Assembly: GCA_020850995.1 (NCBI GenBank)
Contig: JADZDP010000218.1
Span: 1-48,813, forward strand
Direction: 5' to 3'
Length of the DNA stretch: 48,813 bases
Source of the DNA: Deltaproteobacteria bacterium
GTDB lineage: Bacteria > Myxococcota > UBA727 > VGSZ01
The notes beneath the pieces are model-generated. The model made no database searches. It saw only the letters and a list, made by a program, of their open reading frames with translations, and had not been told where the DNA came from. The position numbers and the translations under genes are program-made. Below, piece after piece: positions 34,514 through 43,416 of this stretch (within the stretch, counting starts at the first letter, position 1; the number at the start of each line of letters is the position of its first letter).

Positions 34514-34644
34514 CCCCCTCCCGCTCTTGCACGGGTGCTGGCGCGGCTCACCACCCGCAGCCGGGGGAGGCCGACTGGCACGCCAACGGAGCTCCCCCGA
34601 CCTCGGGGGAGCGCTGCGCTCACCATTGAGCCGCGAGGAGGGGG
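34514..34644. repeat. Nested stem structure upstream of the Asp/Cys-repeat gene
   Basis: CCCCCTCC (34514-34521) pairs with GGAGGGGG (34637-34644). CGCGGCTCA (34542-34550) pairs with TGAGCCGCG (34627-34635). A central hairpin has GCTCCCCCG/CGGGGGAGC arms at 34591-34612. It lies entirely between the nuclease stop and the next start. It may be an extragenic repeat or a leader structure; its outer arms match the hairpin at 4-22. Confidence 0.6.
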
Positions 34645-34672
34645 TTTCCGAGCGCGTCCTGGCTCGGCCGCG

Positions 34673-35875
34673 GTGCTGATCGCGGGCCTGGTCCTGGCCG
34701 GGTGCAACTACGTCATCACCCAGCCGGTGCTCGGCTACGAGAACAACAACCTCGACTGCGGCGACGGCATCGACAACGACGGCGACGGCGTGATCGACTG
34801 CCAAGACGCCGACTGCTGGCCCTTCTCCACGCTGTGCGGCGAGATCGTGCCGGCCTACCCCGACGATCAGCCCGACGAAGACTCGTTCGCGCTCTGTACC
34901 GATCTGGTCGACAACGACGGCGATGGCCAGCTCGACTGCAGTGATCGCGCCTGCCAGAACATCGCCGAGACCTGCTGCGTGCTCGAATTCGACGACGTGA
35001 GCTGCTCGGATCACATCGACAACGACGGCAACGGCTTCGCCGACTGCGAGGACTACGGCTGCTCCAACGGCAAGTTCGTCACCGTGTGCGAAGAGAGCAC
35101 GGCCGACGACTGCGAGGACGGCGACGACAACGACGGCGACGGCGAGGTCGACTGCGACGACAGCGACTGCACGGGGACGAACCCCTGTCCCGGTGACCCC
35201 GAGAACACCGAGTCACGCTGCCGCGACGAGGAGGACAACGACGGCAACGGCTACACCGACTGTGTCGATCGAGCGTGTGAGGGCTTCTCGTTCTGCCAGA
35301 ACCTCGACACCGAGGAGTCGATGGACGACTGCACCGATGGCGACGACAACAACGAGAACGGCTACGTCGACTGCGAGGACTTCTCTTGCCAGCGCAGCAC
35401 CGAGGAAGGTGTGGCCGCGCTGTGCGCCGAGATCCTCGAGATCAGCTTCGAGAAGTGCACCGACGGCATCGACAACGACGACAACGGCTACCCCGACTGC
35501 GAGGACTACTCCTGCCGCAACAGCCGCGACGTGCGCGTGGCCATGGCGTGCCACGAGGGCCTGACTGGATGTGAGTCGGCCGTCGAAGACACCTGCGTCA
35601 CCAGCGACGACTGCGCGTTCCCCGAGGGCTCGTCGAAGCAGGCCTTCACCACCTGTCTGCCGACGGGCGTGTGCGGCACACGCGGCGATCGCTGCGAGGC
35701 CGACATCGATTGCGACGACGGCAGCGATCTGTCGGTCGACACCTGTATCGGCGCCGCCGGCTGCGGCGACGGCCTCGACAACGACCTCGATGGCTTCGCC
35801 GATTGTGACGACTTCGACTGCGCGTGGGACCCGGCCGTCACCGCCTGCGCGGACGTTCCGAGGATGTGCCAGTGA
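34673..35875 (+). CDS. Lipoprotein with Asp/Cys calcium-type repeats
   Basis: The 400-aa protein has a short signal and lipobox GLVLAGC. It has eight repeats of about 30-50 residues of the form C-x-D-x-x-D-N-D-x-D/N-G-x-x-D-C-x-D-x-x-C, as in the MopE/putative metal-binding motif family. The Asp ladder resembles calcium-binding DxDxDG loops; the paired Cys likely form disulfides. The GTG at 34673-34675 is the likely start. The open frame extends upstream to 34445, but that part runs through the nested stem structure and the nuclease gene. Its stop overlaps the following gene's region. Confidence 0.8.
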   Translation: MLIAGLVLAGCNYVITQPVLGYENNNLDCGDGIDNDGDGVIDCQDADCWPFSTLCGEIVPAYPDDQPDEDSFALCTDLVDNDGDGQLDCSDRACQNIAETCCVLEFDDVSCSDHIDNDGNGFADCEDYGCSNGKFVTVCEESTADDCEDGDDNDGDGEVDCDDSDCTGTNPCPGDPENTESRCRDEEDNDGNGYTDCVDRACEGFSFCQNLDTEESMDDCTDGDDNNENGYVDCEDFSCQRSTEEGVAALCAEILEISFEKCTDGIDNDDNGYPDCEDYSCRNSRDVRVAMACHEGLTGCESAVEDTCVTSDDCAFPEGSSKQAFTTCLPTGVCGTRGDRCEADIDCDDGSDLSVDTCIGAAGCGDGLDNDLDGFADCDDFDCAWDPAVTACADVPRMCQ

Positions 35876-35886
35876 GGATGCAAGGA

Positions 35887-37362
35887 ATGACCACCGTGCG
35901 ACCGTTGATCATCGCGCTGCTACTCGCGGCGCCCGCTACGCTCGCCCAAGAGACCGCGCGCGAGACCAACTGCGAAGACGGCGCCGACGACGACGGCGAC
36001 AGCGTCATCGACTGCGGCGACGCCGACTGCAAGGACGAGCCGCGCTGCCAGAAAGACGGCAAGCCCGAGAGCAGCGCCGAGCGCTGCTCGGACTGGATCG
36101 ACAACGACGACGACGGCGCGCTCGACTGCGACGACGCAGAGTGCCAGCGCCTGTCCGTGTGCCAGGGCTCGTGGAAGGGGCCCATCGACGGCGACGGCGA
36201 GGCCGGCGGCACCGAGGGCGGCAACGCGCCTGCCGGCAGCAAGGTTGCGCCCGAGGTGGAGCAGGCCGACTCCAACGACGGCGTGGGCTTCGTGGGCGTG
36301 CGCTTCGGCGTGGTGGCGAGCGTGCTGCAAGAGCTCGACATCAACAACACGCAAGACCCGAACGACTACGCGCTGACGCCCGACACGCGCATCAACTTGC
36401 TGCAACTGCGCGCCTTCGGCGCCTTGCCGCTCCTCGAGGACAGCTTCTTCCTCATCAACCTGCGCGGCGAGCGCAGCCCGCGCTTGACCTACGCCATGTT
36501 CCAGGTCCCGCTCGGCGCCGGGCACTACGTCAACGTCAACTCCGGCGGTGGCTCCCTCGCCAACGCGCTCGTCATCTCCGCCGCCAAGCAGCCGCTGCTC
36601 GAGCCCGCCTATTACATGTCCTCGGCCTTCGAGCAGGGCAACGGCGCCGCCGTCGAGGTGCACGGCCCCATCGTGCCGGGCGTCCTGCGCTATCGCACCT
36701 TCGCAGGTGGCGGCGCCGGCTTCTCCACCGGCAACATCGGCGGGCGGCGCTTCACCTTCGACAACTTCAACTACACCTACACCTTGGGCGCGCAGCTGCA
36801 GTGGGCGGCCATGGGCTTCTACAACCGCTTCGAGTCGCTCTACCTCTACAAGCCGGCGCAGCCGATGCTCGGCCTCTCGCTCGGCGCCAAGTACGACCAG
36901 CGGCAACAGGAGCGCTACCCGGCGCTGCACGCCTCGACGACGTTCAAGATGGGTATCTTCGAGGTGGCCGCCGAGAACTACCTGAAGACCGAGCTCAACT
37001 ACGGCGCCATCCAGAACGCCTACAACGTCATGGGCGGCGTGCTCATCGTGCCCGAGTGGCTGTTCTTCGCCGCCGACTTCGGGCAGTTCTGGACCAGCGA
37101 GTTCGGCGCGCTGCGCAACCTCACGGGCGGCGCGATCCAGGTCGCGGACCCGCCCGACACGCTCGAGACCGAGCTGCGTCGCCAGCGCGCCGAGACCCAG
37201 GCGCGGGCGGCGCTGCACTTCTTCTTCTGGCGCAACAACGGGATTCTGTCGGCGCGCTACGCGCTGCGCTTCCTCGACCCGCCGAAGGTGGGGCCCGACC
37301 AGGATCGCGAGGAGCTCTTCATCAGCCACAACGTGTGGCTGGCGACCCAGTTCCGGTTCTGA
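35887..37362 (+). CDS. Outer-membrane barrel-like protein with Asp/Cys repeats
   Basis: The 491-aa protein has a signal peptide (MTTVRPLIIALLLAAPATLA), two Asp/Cys repeats of the same kind as the upstream gene (about 22-80), a Gly/Asp-rich linker, and a roughly 370-residue region of alternating aromatic and polar strands ending in ATQFRF. A terminal Phe and the strand pattern fit an outer-membrane beta-barrel. It probably pairs with the upstream repeat lipoprotein as a surface complex. The ATG at 35887 has GAGG nine bases upstream; GTG at 35872 and ATG at 35878 are alternatives. Confidence 0.78.
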   Translation: MTTVRPLIIALLLAAPATLAQETARETNCEDGADDDGDSVIDCGDADCKDEPRCQKDGKPESSAERCSDWIDNDDDGALDCDDAECQRLSVCQGSWKGPIDGDGEAGGTEGGNAPAGSKVAPEVEQADSNDGVGFVGVRFGVVASVLQELDINNTQDPNDYALTPDTRINLLQLRAFGALPLLEDSFFLINLRGERSPRLTYAMFQVPLGAGHYVNVNSGGGSLANALVISAAKQPLLEPAYYMSSAFEQGNGAAVEVHGPIVPGVLRYRTFAGGGAGFSTGNIGGRRFTFDNFNYTYTLGAQLQWAAMGFYNRFESLYLYKPAQPMLGLSLGAKYDQRQQERYPALHASTTFKMGIFEVAAENYLKTELNYGAIQNAYNVMGGVLIVPEWLFFAADFGQFWTSEFGALRNLTGGAIQVADPPDTLETELRRQRAETQARAALHFFFWRNNGILSARYALRFLDPPKVGPDQDREELFISHNVWLATQFRF

Positions 37363-37365
37363 TCG

Positions 37366-37824
37366 TCAGCGGACCGGATCGAGCAAGGCCAGCGGGATGG
37401 CCGCGGGCGAGATGCGGCCGCCGCTGCCGCCTACGAGGAGGGGACGCCGGCTCCTCTCGAGTGCCCGGCGCAGGTAGCCCGCTTGCACCCGGCGCGTCAG
37501 CCACCAACCACCGGCGGCGCCGCCCCACACGCCCCACCCGGCTGCCAGCACCGAGCACGCGCACGCGGCGATCGGGCCGACGAGCGCGCCGAGCGCGCCA
37601 CCCACGACCGCGGCCACCGCCATGGCCAGCATGCCGGCCACCGCCGCGCACACCAGTCCGGCCACGCCGATGAGCGCACAGCGCGTGTCGATGCGCTCGC
37701 GGTCATCGGGCCGCACGCGCTCGTCTGAGAAGAGCTGCGTCTGCAAGTGCACAAAGTTGGTGTGCAAGCTCGCCACAGCACGAGCGTAGCGCTCCGAGCA
37801 CCCGCGCGCTCGCCACCGGGACAT
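37366..37824 (-). CDS. Small integral membrane protein
   Basis: The 152-aa protein has two to three hydrophobic segments in the middle (IGVAGLVCAAVAGMLAMAVAAVV and IAACACSVLAAGWGVWGG). The N-terminus is Arg-rich, and a soluble tail ends RISPAAIPLALLDPVR. No family is recognised. Its start, ATG 37822-37824, has no strong ribosome site; GTG at 37774-37776 is possible. It is convergent with the barrel protein gene (4-bp gap) and divergent from comF with about 9 bp between starts. Confidence 0.6.
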   Translation of the reverse strand: MSRWRARGCSERYARAVASLHTNFVHLQTQLFSDERVRPDDRERIDTRCALIGVAGLVCAAVAGMLAMAVAAVVGGALGALVGPIAACACSVLAAGWGVWGGAAGGWWLTRRVQAGYLRRALERSRRPLLVGGSGGRISPAAIPLALLDPVR

Positions 37825-37833
37825 ACTGCGCCT

Positions 37834-38469
37834 GTGACGCTGCCCACGCCCCTCACCGAGCCCCTCTGCACGCTGCTCGACGCGCTCCTGCCACCCTCGT
37901 GCCTGGCCTGCGGCGCGCCGGCGTCGCCCGACGACTTCTGCGGGCGCTGCGCCGAGTCCGTCGAGGCTGCGCCCACCGGCACCGTCGCGTGCTGGGCCTA
38001 CGGCGGCGCCGTGGCCGACGCCATCCGTGCGTGCAAGTTCCGCCCCGACGCCACGCTGGCCGATGCGCTGGGGCGGCGCTGGGTCGCGCGCCTGCAGAGC
38101 GGGGCCTGCGCGCCGCTGCCCACCGTCGACGGCATCGCCTTCGTGCCCGCGCACTGGCGCAGGCGCTTGGCGCGCGGCTTCGATCTGCCGGCGGTGCTGG
38201 CGCGCCACCTGGCCGCCATGGCCAGGCTCCCCGTCGTCGACGCGCTCGGTGCTCGCCGGGTGGCGCCCCCGCTCAGCGCCGGCGCCGATCGGGCGCTGCG
38301 CGCCGTGGCGGTGGCGGGGCGCTTCGCCCTGCGCAACGACGTGGGTGCGCGCCGGCTGCTCTTGGTCGACGACGTGCGCACCACCGGGGCCACGCTCGGC
38401 GAGGCGGCGCGCGTGCTGCGCGAGGCCGGCGCCGAGGTGCAAGAGGCCGCGCTCGCCGTGGTGCCCTGA
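37834..38469 (+). CDS. comF: ComF family phosphoribosyltransferase-like protein
   Basis: The 211-aa cytoplasmic protein is related to ComF, needed for DNA uptake in competent bacteria. It has an N-terminal zinc-ribbon-like pair (CLACGAP...CGRC, about 23-42), the FKF-like CKFRPDATLA segment, and the phosphoribosyltransferase PRPP loop LLLVDDVRTTGATL near residue 180. It has the usual length for the family. The GTG at 37834 (VTLPTPLTEPLC) was chosen because the upstream extension overlaps the divergent gene. The enzymatic role of ComF is still unclear in general. Confidence 0.88.
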   Translation: MTLPTPLTEPLCTLLDALLPPSCLACGAPASPDDFCGRCAESVEAAPTGTVACWAYGGAVADAIRACKFRPDATLADALGRRWVARLQSGACAPLPTVDGIAFVPAHWRRRLARGFDLPAVLARHLAAMARLPVVDALGARRVAPPLSAGADRALRAVAVAGRFALRNDVGARRLLLVDDVRTTGATLGEAARVLREAGAEVQEAALAVVP

Positions 38470-38481
38470 GGCGACGCGCCG

Positions 38482-40899
38482 TCAGGTGGCCGCGAGCACG
38501 CGCCGCTGTTCGGCGATGCGCCGCTTGAGCTCGACGCTGCGCGCACGCATGGCGCGCGTGAGGCGCTCTTTCACCTCGGGCGAAGCCTCGAGGATGGGCT
38601 GCAGATCGTCGCGCGCGATGCGGAACACCTCGAGGTCGGTGACGGCGCGGACGCTGGCGCGTCGAGGCCCGCCCTCGAGCGCCGCGATCTCGCCGAAGAA
38701 CTCGCCGGGGCCGAGCTTGTTGATGAACACCTGCGCGCCCGCGTCGTCGTGGGTGACCTCCACCTCGCCGCGCTTGATGAAGTACATGGCGTCGTGCAGC
38801 TCGCCCTCGCGCACCACCACCTTCTTGGCCGGGATGTCGTAGACGCCGCACTGCGCGAGCAAGGCGCGGCGCGCGGCGGGCTCGAGCAGCGAGAACACCT
38901 CGTTCTTGGCCAGCATCCACTCGAGCACGCGCTCCTTGTAGAAAGACTCGAGCGCCTCGCGCAGCGCGGGGATCTCGTCGAGGGCGCCGCCCACGGCGCG
39001 GCGGCCGAGCTCGAAGAGCCGGCACGCCGTCACCGCCTCCACGCTGGCGCTGCGCGGGCGGCCGGTGAGGAAGCTGAACTCGCCGAACAGATCGCCCGCC
39101 GACAGCGCCGACAGGAACACGCGCGTCTGGCGCGGATCGACGATGTCGTAGCTGCGCGGGTCGTCGGTGAGCGAGCGATCGAGCTCGGCGCGCAGGCTCG
39201 ACGCCACCACCACCGGTGAGACGCGCGCCTTGCCGCCCGGGTCGGTGCGCTCCTCGGGGGCGTCTTCGTCGAAGTCGGCGTGATCGGTATCGATGCGCGA
39301 GGGCGTGCAGGTCACCACCAGGCGCCCCTCGCCGATGGCGAACAACGAGTCGCCGGGCTCGCCCTCGCGCAACACCGCGGCGCCCGGCGGGATGCGCCGC
39401 ACGTGCCCCCCCTGGACCAAGCGCGCGAAGGCGTCGGGTGGCAAGGCCGAGAGGAAGGGGGTGGCGAGCGCGCCGCCCTTGGCCAGCTCACCGTCGGTCT
39501 GCGCCAACAGCGCCTGCTGGAGCGCGAGCCCGCCCACGCGGCGCAGCTCCCGCTGGCGCAGCGCCTGGTCGCCCGTCGCCAGCTCCGATAGGTGGAGCAG
39601 GTCCTCGAACACCGCCGGCTCGTCGAGGAGGCGGCGCGCGCCGTCGTAGGCGCACAGCGCGTGCGCCAACAGCCCGCGCGACGCGAACAGGATGGCGGCG
39701 CTGCGACACATCACCAGCACGTCGTCGAGCCGGCCGGCGCTGTAGTGGCGCTCGGCCAGGCGCACCAGGCCCCAGACGCCCGGATCGCGCGCGAGCTGCA
39801 CCGCCAGCGTGCCGCCCTCGGGGGCGGGCGTGGCGGCGCCGAGCTCCACCGGGGCGGGCGCGCGGCCGCGCCGGCTCACGGCGGTGGGCGCGTGCACCAC
39901 CGTGGCGTCGTCGTCGCGCTCGTCGAGCGCGTACAGCGTGGCGCGCAGCTGATCATCGCCGTAGCCTTGCGTGCCCAGGAAGGCCTCGAGGGAGCGCGCC
40001 CAGCCGCGCGCATCGCCGGCGCGCTGCGCGGGGTCGCGCACCAGCGCCTCGTCGGCGATGAGGTCGAGCGCCGCCGGCAGGCCCGGTGTGCGCGTGGAGG
40101 GCGGCGCCAGTGGCACGGTGCGCACCGCCGTGGCGATCTCGAGGGGCGTGCCGCCCTGAAAGAGCTGGCGCCCCGCCAACAGCTCGCACAAGAGGGCGCC
40201 GAGCGACCACACGTCCGAGCGCGGCGTGGGCGCGACGCCATGCAGGTCATCGCCGGCGAGGAGCTCCGGCGCGGCGCATGCGAGGCCCGCCATGCGCGCG
40301 CCGAGCGGACCGCCGTGCTCGCGGTAGAGCGAGGGCGGCGCGAAGTTGCGCACCTTGAGGCGCCCTTCGCGCGTCACCAGTACGTGGCGTGGGCAGAGGT
40401 CGCCGTGGGCCAAGCCGATGGGCTCGCCGTCGGTGCCGCACACGTGGTGGGCCGCGTCGAGGGCGTGCGCCACCTTGAGGGTGAGGCGCGCCGCGGCGCG
40501 CGGGTCGAGGCGCAGGCGGCGCCGCGCGAGGTTGCGGATGAGCTCATCGAGCGTGATGCCGTCGACCAGCTCGAAGGCGATGTAATAGACGCCGCCCACG
40601 CGGCCGAAGTCGTCGACGGCGACGATGCTCGGGTGCTCGAGCCGCACCGCCAGCCGCGCAGACTCGATGAAGCGCGACACCAAGGGCAGGTCGGCGCAGC
40701 GCGACGGCCGGAGCCGTTTCAGCGCCACCAGGCGGAATAGCCCCTCGAATCCGTCGGAGCGGGCGACGAACACCTCGTGGTCGGGATCGTCGCCGAGCTT
40801 CTCCAGCAGGTCGTAGCGGCCGAACGCGGTGATGGGCGGACGGAGGTCCACCTCGCCCTCACCGGGCCACGCGCGAGCAGGGAAGAGCAGGTTCGCCAT
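38482..40899 (-). CDS. Pseudokinase with two C-terminal cNMP-binding domains
   Basis: The 805-aa protein has an N-terminal kinase-fold domain (about 25-290) with VALKRL and the ISDVWSLGALLCELLAGR-like helix region. The catalytic loop reads HGDLCPRH instead of HRDLKPxN, and the DFG motif reads NFA, so phosphotransfer is probably lost. A middle helical region (about 370-470) is followed by two CRP-like nucleotide-binding domains (about 490-625, with GEFSFLTGRPRSASVEA, and 665-775, with GEIAALEGGPRRASVRA). It is likely a regulator sensing cyclic nucleotides. The ATG at 40897-40899 gives MANLLFPARAW. Confidence 0.88.
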   Translation of the reverse strand: MANLLFPARAWPGEGEVDLRPPITAFGRYDLLEKLGDDPDHEVFVARSDGFEGLFRLVALKRLRPSRCADLPLVSRFIESARLAVRLEHPSIVAVDDFGRVGGVYYIAFELVDGITLDELIRNLARRRLRLDPRAAARLTLKVAHALDAAHHVCGTDGEPIGLAHGDLCPRHVLVTREGRLKVRNFAPPSLYREHGGPLGARMAGLACAAPELLAGDDLHGVAPTPRSDVWSLGALLCELLAGRQLFQGGTPLEIATAVRTVPLAPPSTRTPGLPAALDLIADEALVRDPAQRAGDARGWARSLEAFLGTQGYGDDQLRATLYALDERDDDATVVHAPTAVSRRGRAPAPVELGAATPAPEGGTLAVQLARDPGVWGLVRLAERHYSAGRLDDVLVMCRSAAILFASRGLLAHALCAYDGARRLLDEPAVFEDLLHLSELATGDQALRQRELRRVGGLALQQALLAQTDGELAKGGALATPFLSALPPDAFARLVQGGHVRRIPPGAAVLREGEPGDSLFAIGEGRLVVTCTPSRIDTDHADFDEDAPEERTDPGGKARVSPVVVASSLRAELDRSLTDDPRSYDIVDPRQTRVFLSALSAGDLFGEFSFLTGRPRSASVEAVTACRLFELGRRAVGGALDEIPALREALESFYKERVLEWMLAKNEVFSLLEPAARRALLAQCGVYDIPAKKVVVREGELHDAMYFIKRGEVEVTHDDAGAQVFINKLGPGEFFGEIAALEGGPRRASVRAVTDLEVFRIARDDLQPILEASPEVKERLTRAMRARSVELKRRIAEQRRVLAAT

Positions 40900-40953
40900 G
40901 GGGTGTGGGCGGTGGACCCTACAAAGACCGAGCGCGGCGGGATAGGCGGTGCC

Positions 40954-41427
40954 ATGGCTCCCTCGCTCGCCGTCGTCCACGATGCCCTGCACCGCCTGCT
41001 CGAGGAGCGCGTGTGGCGCACCCTCGAGGCCTTGGTGACCCAGGACGGCGCGCGCGCGCGTTGTGCATTCGAGGAATTCGCCACCGCGCTCGACGAGCAC
41101 ATGGGCGTCGAGGATCTGCTCGTCATTCCGGCGTGGCGCCCGCTGGCCCCACGGGATGGCCCGGGGCGCGTCGACCACCTCGAGGGCGACCACGTGGTGC
41201 TGGTGCGCCTGGTGCGGGAGATCAGCGCCTTTCTGCCGGAGCCCATGGATCTCCGCACCACCCTGCAGCGTCTGCCCTCGGTGTATCGCCTCCTCGGCGT
41301 GCTCGAGCACCACACGGTGCGCGAGGACGCGGTCTATCGGGCGCTGGAGGAGCGGCTGGCGTCAGAGGATCGCGCAACCCTGACAGCGGCACATTTGGCC
41401 CTTGTGGAGCGGCTCCGGGATCGCTAA
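40954..41427 (+). CDS. Hemerythrin-like HHE domain protein
   Basis: The 157-aa all-helical protein has the His/Glu spacing of hemerythrin-type diiron domains: VVHDALH near the N-terminus, EFATALDEHMGVEDLL (HxxxE), DHLEGDH and LEHHTVREDAVY (HxxxE). It would bind O2, NO or iron, or act as a redox sensor. The ATG at 40954 has an AGGCGG-like site. It is divergent from the pseudokinase gene (55 bp between starts), which may share its regulation. The next gene follows by 32 bp. Confidence 0.85.
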   Translation: MAPSLAVVHDALHRLLEERVWRTLEALVTQDGARARCAFEEFATALDEHMGVEDLLVIPAWRPLAPRDGPGRVDHLEGDHVVLVRLVREISAFLPEPMDLRTTLQRLPSVYRLLGVLEHHTVREDAVYRALEERLASEDRATLTAAHLALVERLRDR

Positions 41428-41459
41428 CCGAACCCGGATCCCTCGTCGTGGAGAAGCTC

Positions 41460-42065
41460 ATGCACCGCTCGTTTGTCGTCGCTGCCGCCCTTGCTCTGTT
41501 GGTGTTGCCCTCGTGCTCGAAGGATGAGGCCGCCGCGCCCGCCGCGCCCGTGGCCGCCGCGCCCGCGGCCGCCGTACCGGTGCCCCCGCCGAACCCGGCC
41601 TCGGGCGAGCACGCCGAGCACGCCGCCGCTGCCGCCGACCGCGACCAGGTCGACCCCGACGGCGTGGTGCGTCGCGGCGCCAAGCTCTCGTCCGACATCG
41701 AGCTCGTGACCGTGTCGGCGGCGGTCAAGCGCGGCAAGGAGCTCGACGGCAAGAAGGTGAAGCTGCACGGCAAGGTGGCCGACGTCTGCACCAAGATGGG
41801 CTGCTGGTTCGTGGTGCAGGGCGACACGCCCGCCGACAGCATCCGCATCTCCACCAAGAGCCACAGCATCTTCGTGCCCAAGAAGGCCGTGGGCTACACC
41901 GCCACCGTCGAGGGCACGCTGTCGTTGCGCGTGCTCAGCAAGGACGCGGCCCAGCACTACGAGGACGAGCGCGAGCTCAAGGAAGGCGAGCAGCGCAAGG
42001 TCATCACCGAAGACGTGAACGAGATCTTCATCGACGTCGCTGGCCTCGAGATGAAGCAGAGCTGA
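41460..42065 (+). CDS. DUF4920 lipoprotein
   Basis: The 201-aa protein has a signal and lipobox VLPSC (Cys18), an Ala/Pro linker with His residues (GEHAEH), and a C-terminal DUF4920-type domain. The domain contains LDGKKVKLHGKVADVCTKMGCWFVVQGD and SHSIFVPKKAVGYTATVEGTL, with a conserved CxxxGCW that may bind metal. The family is small and of unknown function, found in exported proteins. The ATG at 41460 has GGAG six bases upstream. It is 32 bp after the hemerythrin-like gene on the same strand. Confidence 0.82.
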   Translation: MHRSFVVAAALALLVLPSCSKDEAAAPAAPVAAAPAAAVPVPPPNPASGEHAEHAAAAADRDQVDPDGVVRRGAKLSSDIELVTVSAAVKRGKELDGKKVKLHGKVADVCTKMGCWFVVQGDTPADSIRISTKSHSIFVPKKAVGYTATVEGTLSLRVLSKDAAQHYEDERELKEGEQRKVITEDVNEIFIDVAGLEMKQS

Positions 42066-42255
42066 GCGCCTGGCGCGCTCGGTCGGGGCGTCGGCGACGG
42101 CGGCAGCGCTCGGGTCTGGCGCTGGCTGCGGCACCGAGGGAGCCGCCACGACGAGCAGCGTGGTGAAGAAGCACGCGTCGACGTGCCCGGGTACCGACAC
42201 CCGCACGTCGACGGTCTGCCTTCATCAACGAGCTCTCTAGCGCGGCGCGCGCATC

Positions 42256-42299
42256 TGGCTGCGCCTCAACGCGATCCTGTTTAGAGCTCGAACAGGATC
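42256..42299. repeat. Dispersed repeat, copy 2, with 9-bp stem-loop
   Basis: Bases 42256-42287 match 64-95 at 31 of 32 positions. GATCCTGTT (42273-42281) and AACAGGATC (42291-42299) are perfect arms with a 9-base loop. The stem-loop contains the stop codon of the minus-strand lipoprotein gene and could act as its terminator. Bases 42066-42255 show no gene. Confidence 0.75.
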
Positions 42300-43315
42300 A
42301 GGCGCACCACCTGCTCTTGGTCGACGCCGATGCCCGGCTCCTGGTGGAACGACGAGTAGATCACCTGGCCCGCGCCGTGCTCGAAGCCGACCAGCTGCGG
42401 CGCACGCTCGATGACGTCGCCGTTCAAGAGCGGGCTGTCGGCTTCGATGTAGACGTGCACGCTGTCGTCGACGCTGACCATGGAGCTCCAGGTGCTGAGC
42501 CCGTAGTGCAGGTCGATGACCTGGTGGCCGAGGGCGACACGGAGGTGCTCGTCGAGCACCGTGGCTTGGAGTTGATCGATGCTGTCGCCCTGGTCGGCGT
42601 CGCCGCGCTCCTCGTCGTCACCGAAGAAGTCAATCATGTCGGGGAAGGTGATCTCGATGAGGTCATAGGCCTGATCGGAGGCGTGCAAGCTGCCGCCGCC
42701 CTCGACGAAGGCGCGCAGACGCTCTTGCATGTCGGGGCGCGCGGCGTAGGTGGCCTCGTTGGAGCGGCAGTTGAGGAACAGGATGTCGTACTCCAGCAGC
42801 GCGTCGTCGTCGGAGAGCAGGCGCTCGGCCCAGTCGCTCTGATAGACGTCGACCACCTCGGCCTGCACGCCCAGCTCCTGCAGCACGCCCTCGACGTTGT
42901 CGTATTGGCTGCCGCGCACCACGGCGATGCGCGGCCCGAGGTCGAGCTCGCAGGCGTCGTCGGGGATGATGAGCGTCTCACCCGCGGGGATGACGATGTC
43001 GCGCGTGCTCGAGAAGCTCCCCTTCTCGATGTGCAGCCGTTGCGGTCCGGCCGGCACCGCGTCGAGGCGGAAGTGGCCCTCGCCGTCGGAGCTGGTGCTG
43101 AGGCGCGCCGCGCCCTCGGGCTCCACCCACACCGAGGCCACGGCGAGCCAGGTGACGCCGTCGGGGCCGCACACGCGGCCGGCCACGGCACCGAAGGGCT
43201 CGGGCTCTGGCGTGGGCTCGGGGACCGGCGGCTCGGGGATCTGATCGAGCGGCTCGAGCCCGCAGTCACACGACGAGAAGGCGAGCGCGAGAGTGAGCGG
43301 GAGCAGGCGCTTCAT
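42281..43315 (-). CDS. Lipoprotein with regulatory-like domain and flavodoxin-type fold
   Basis: The 344-aa protein has a signal and lipobox AFSSC (about Cys16), a Pro/Glu linker and a carboxypeptidase-regulatory-like beta domain (about 45-120, GAVAGRVCGPDGV...GHFRLDAVPAGPQRLHIEKG). The C-terminal part resembles a Rossmann-like domain of the ThuA/glutamine-amidotransferase-like kind (ILFLNCRSNE, LRAFVEGGGSLHASD). No catalytic triad is clear. The ATG at 43313-43315 has no strong ribosome site noted. The stop is inside a dispersed repeat stem-loop. Confidence 0.75.
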   Translation of the reverse strand: MKRLLPLTLALAFSSCDCGLEPLDQIPEPPVPEPTPEPEPFGAVAGRVCGPDGVTWLAVASVWVEPEGAARLSTSSDGEGHFRLDAVPAGPQRLHIEKGSFSSTRDIVIPAGETLIIPDDACELDLGPRIAVVRGSQYDNVEGVLQELGVQAEVVDVYQSDWAERLLSDDDALLEYDILFLNCRSNEATYAARPDMQERLRAFVEGGGSLHASDQAYDLIEITFPDMIDFFGDDEERGDADQGDSIDQLQATVLDEHLRVALGHQVIDLHYGLSTWSSMVSVDDSVHVYIEADSPLLNGDVIERAPQLVGFEHGAGQVIYSSFHQEPGIGVDQEQVVRLILFEL

Positions 43316-43416
43316 GCGGGAGCCTGATAACGGCAGGAAATGGACCCGGCAATGGCCCTGGTCGCGCGCTCCCGCCGCGTGGGAACGCGGCCCGGTCCTG
43401 GGGTAGCGTGCCGCCC

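Noticed and set aside
34445..34672. N-terminal extension of the Asp/Cys-repeat lipoprotein
   Set aside because: It would overlap the nuclease gene and cross a stem structure. The signal peptide and lipobox begin at the GTG at 34673.
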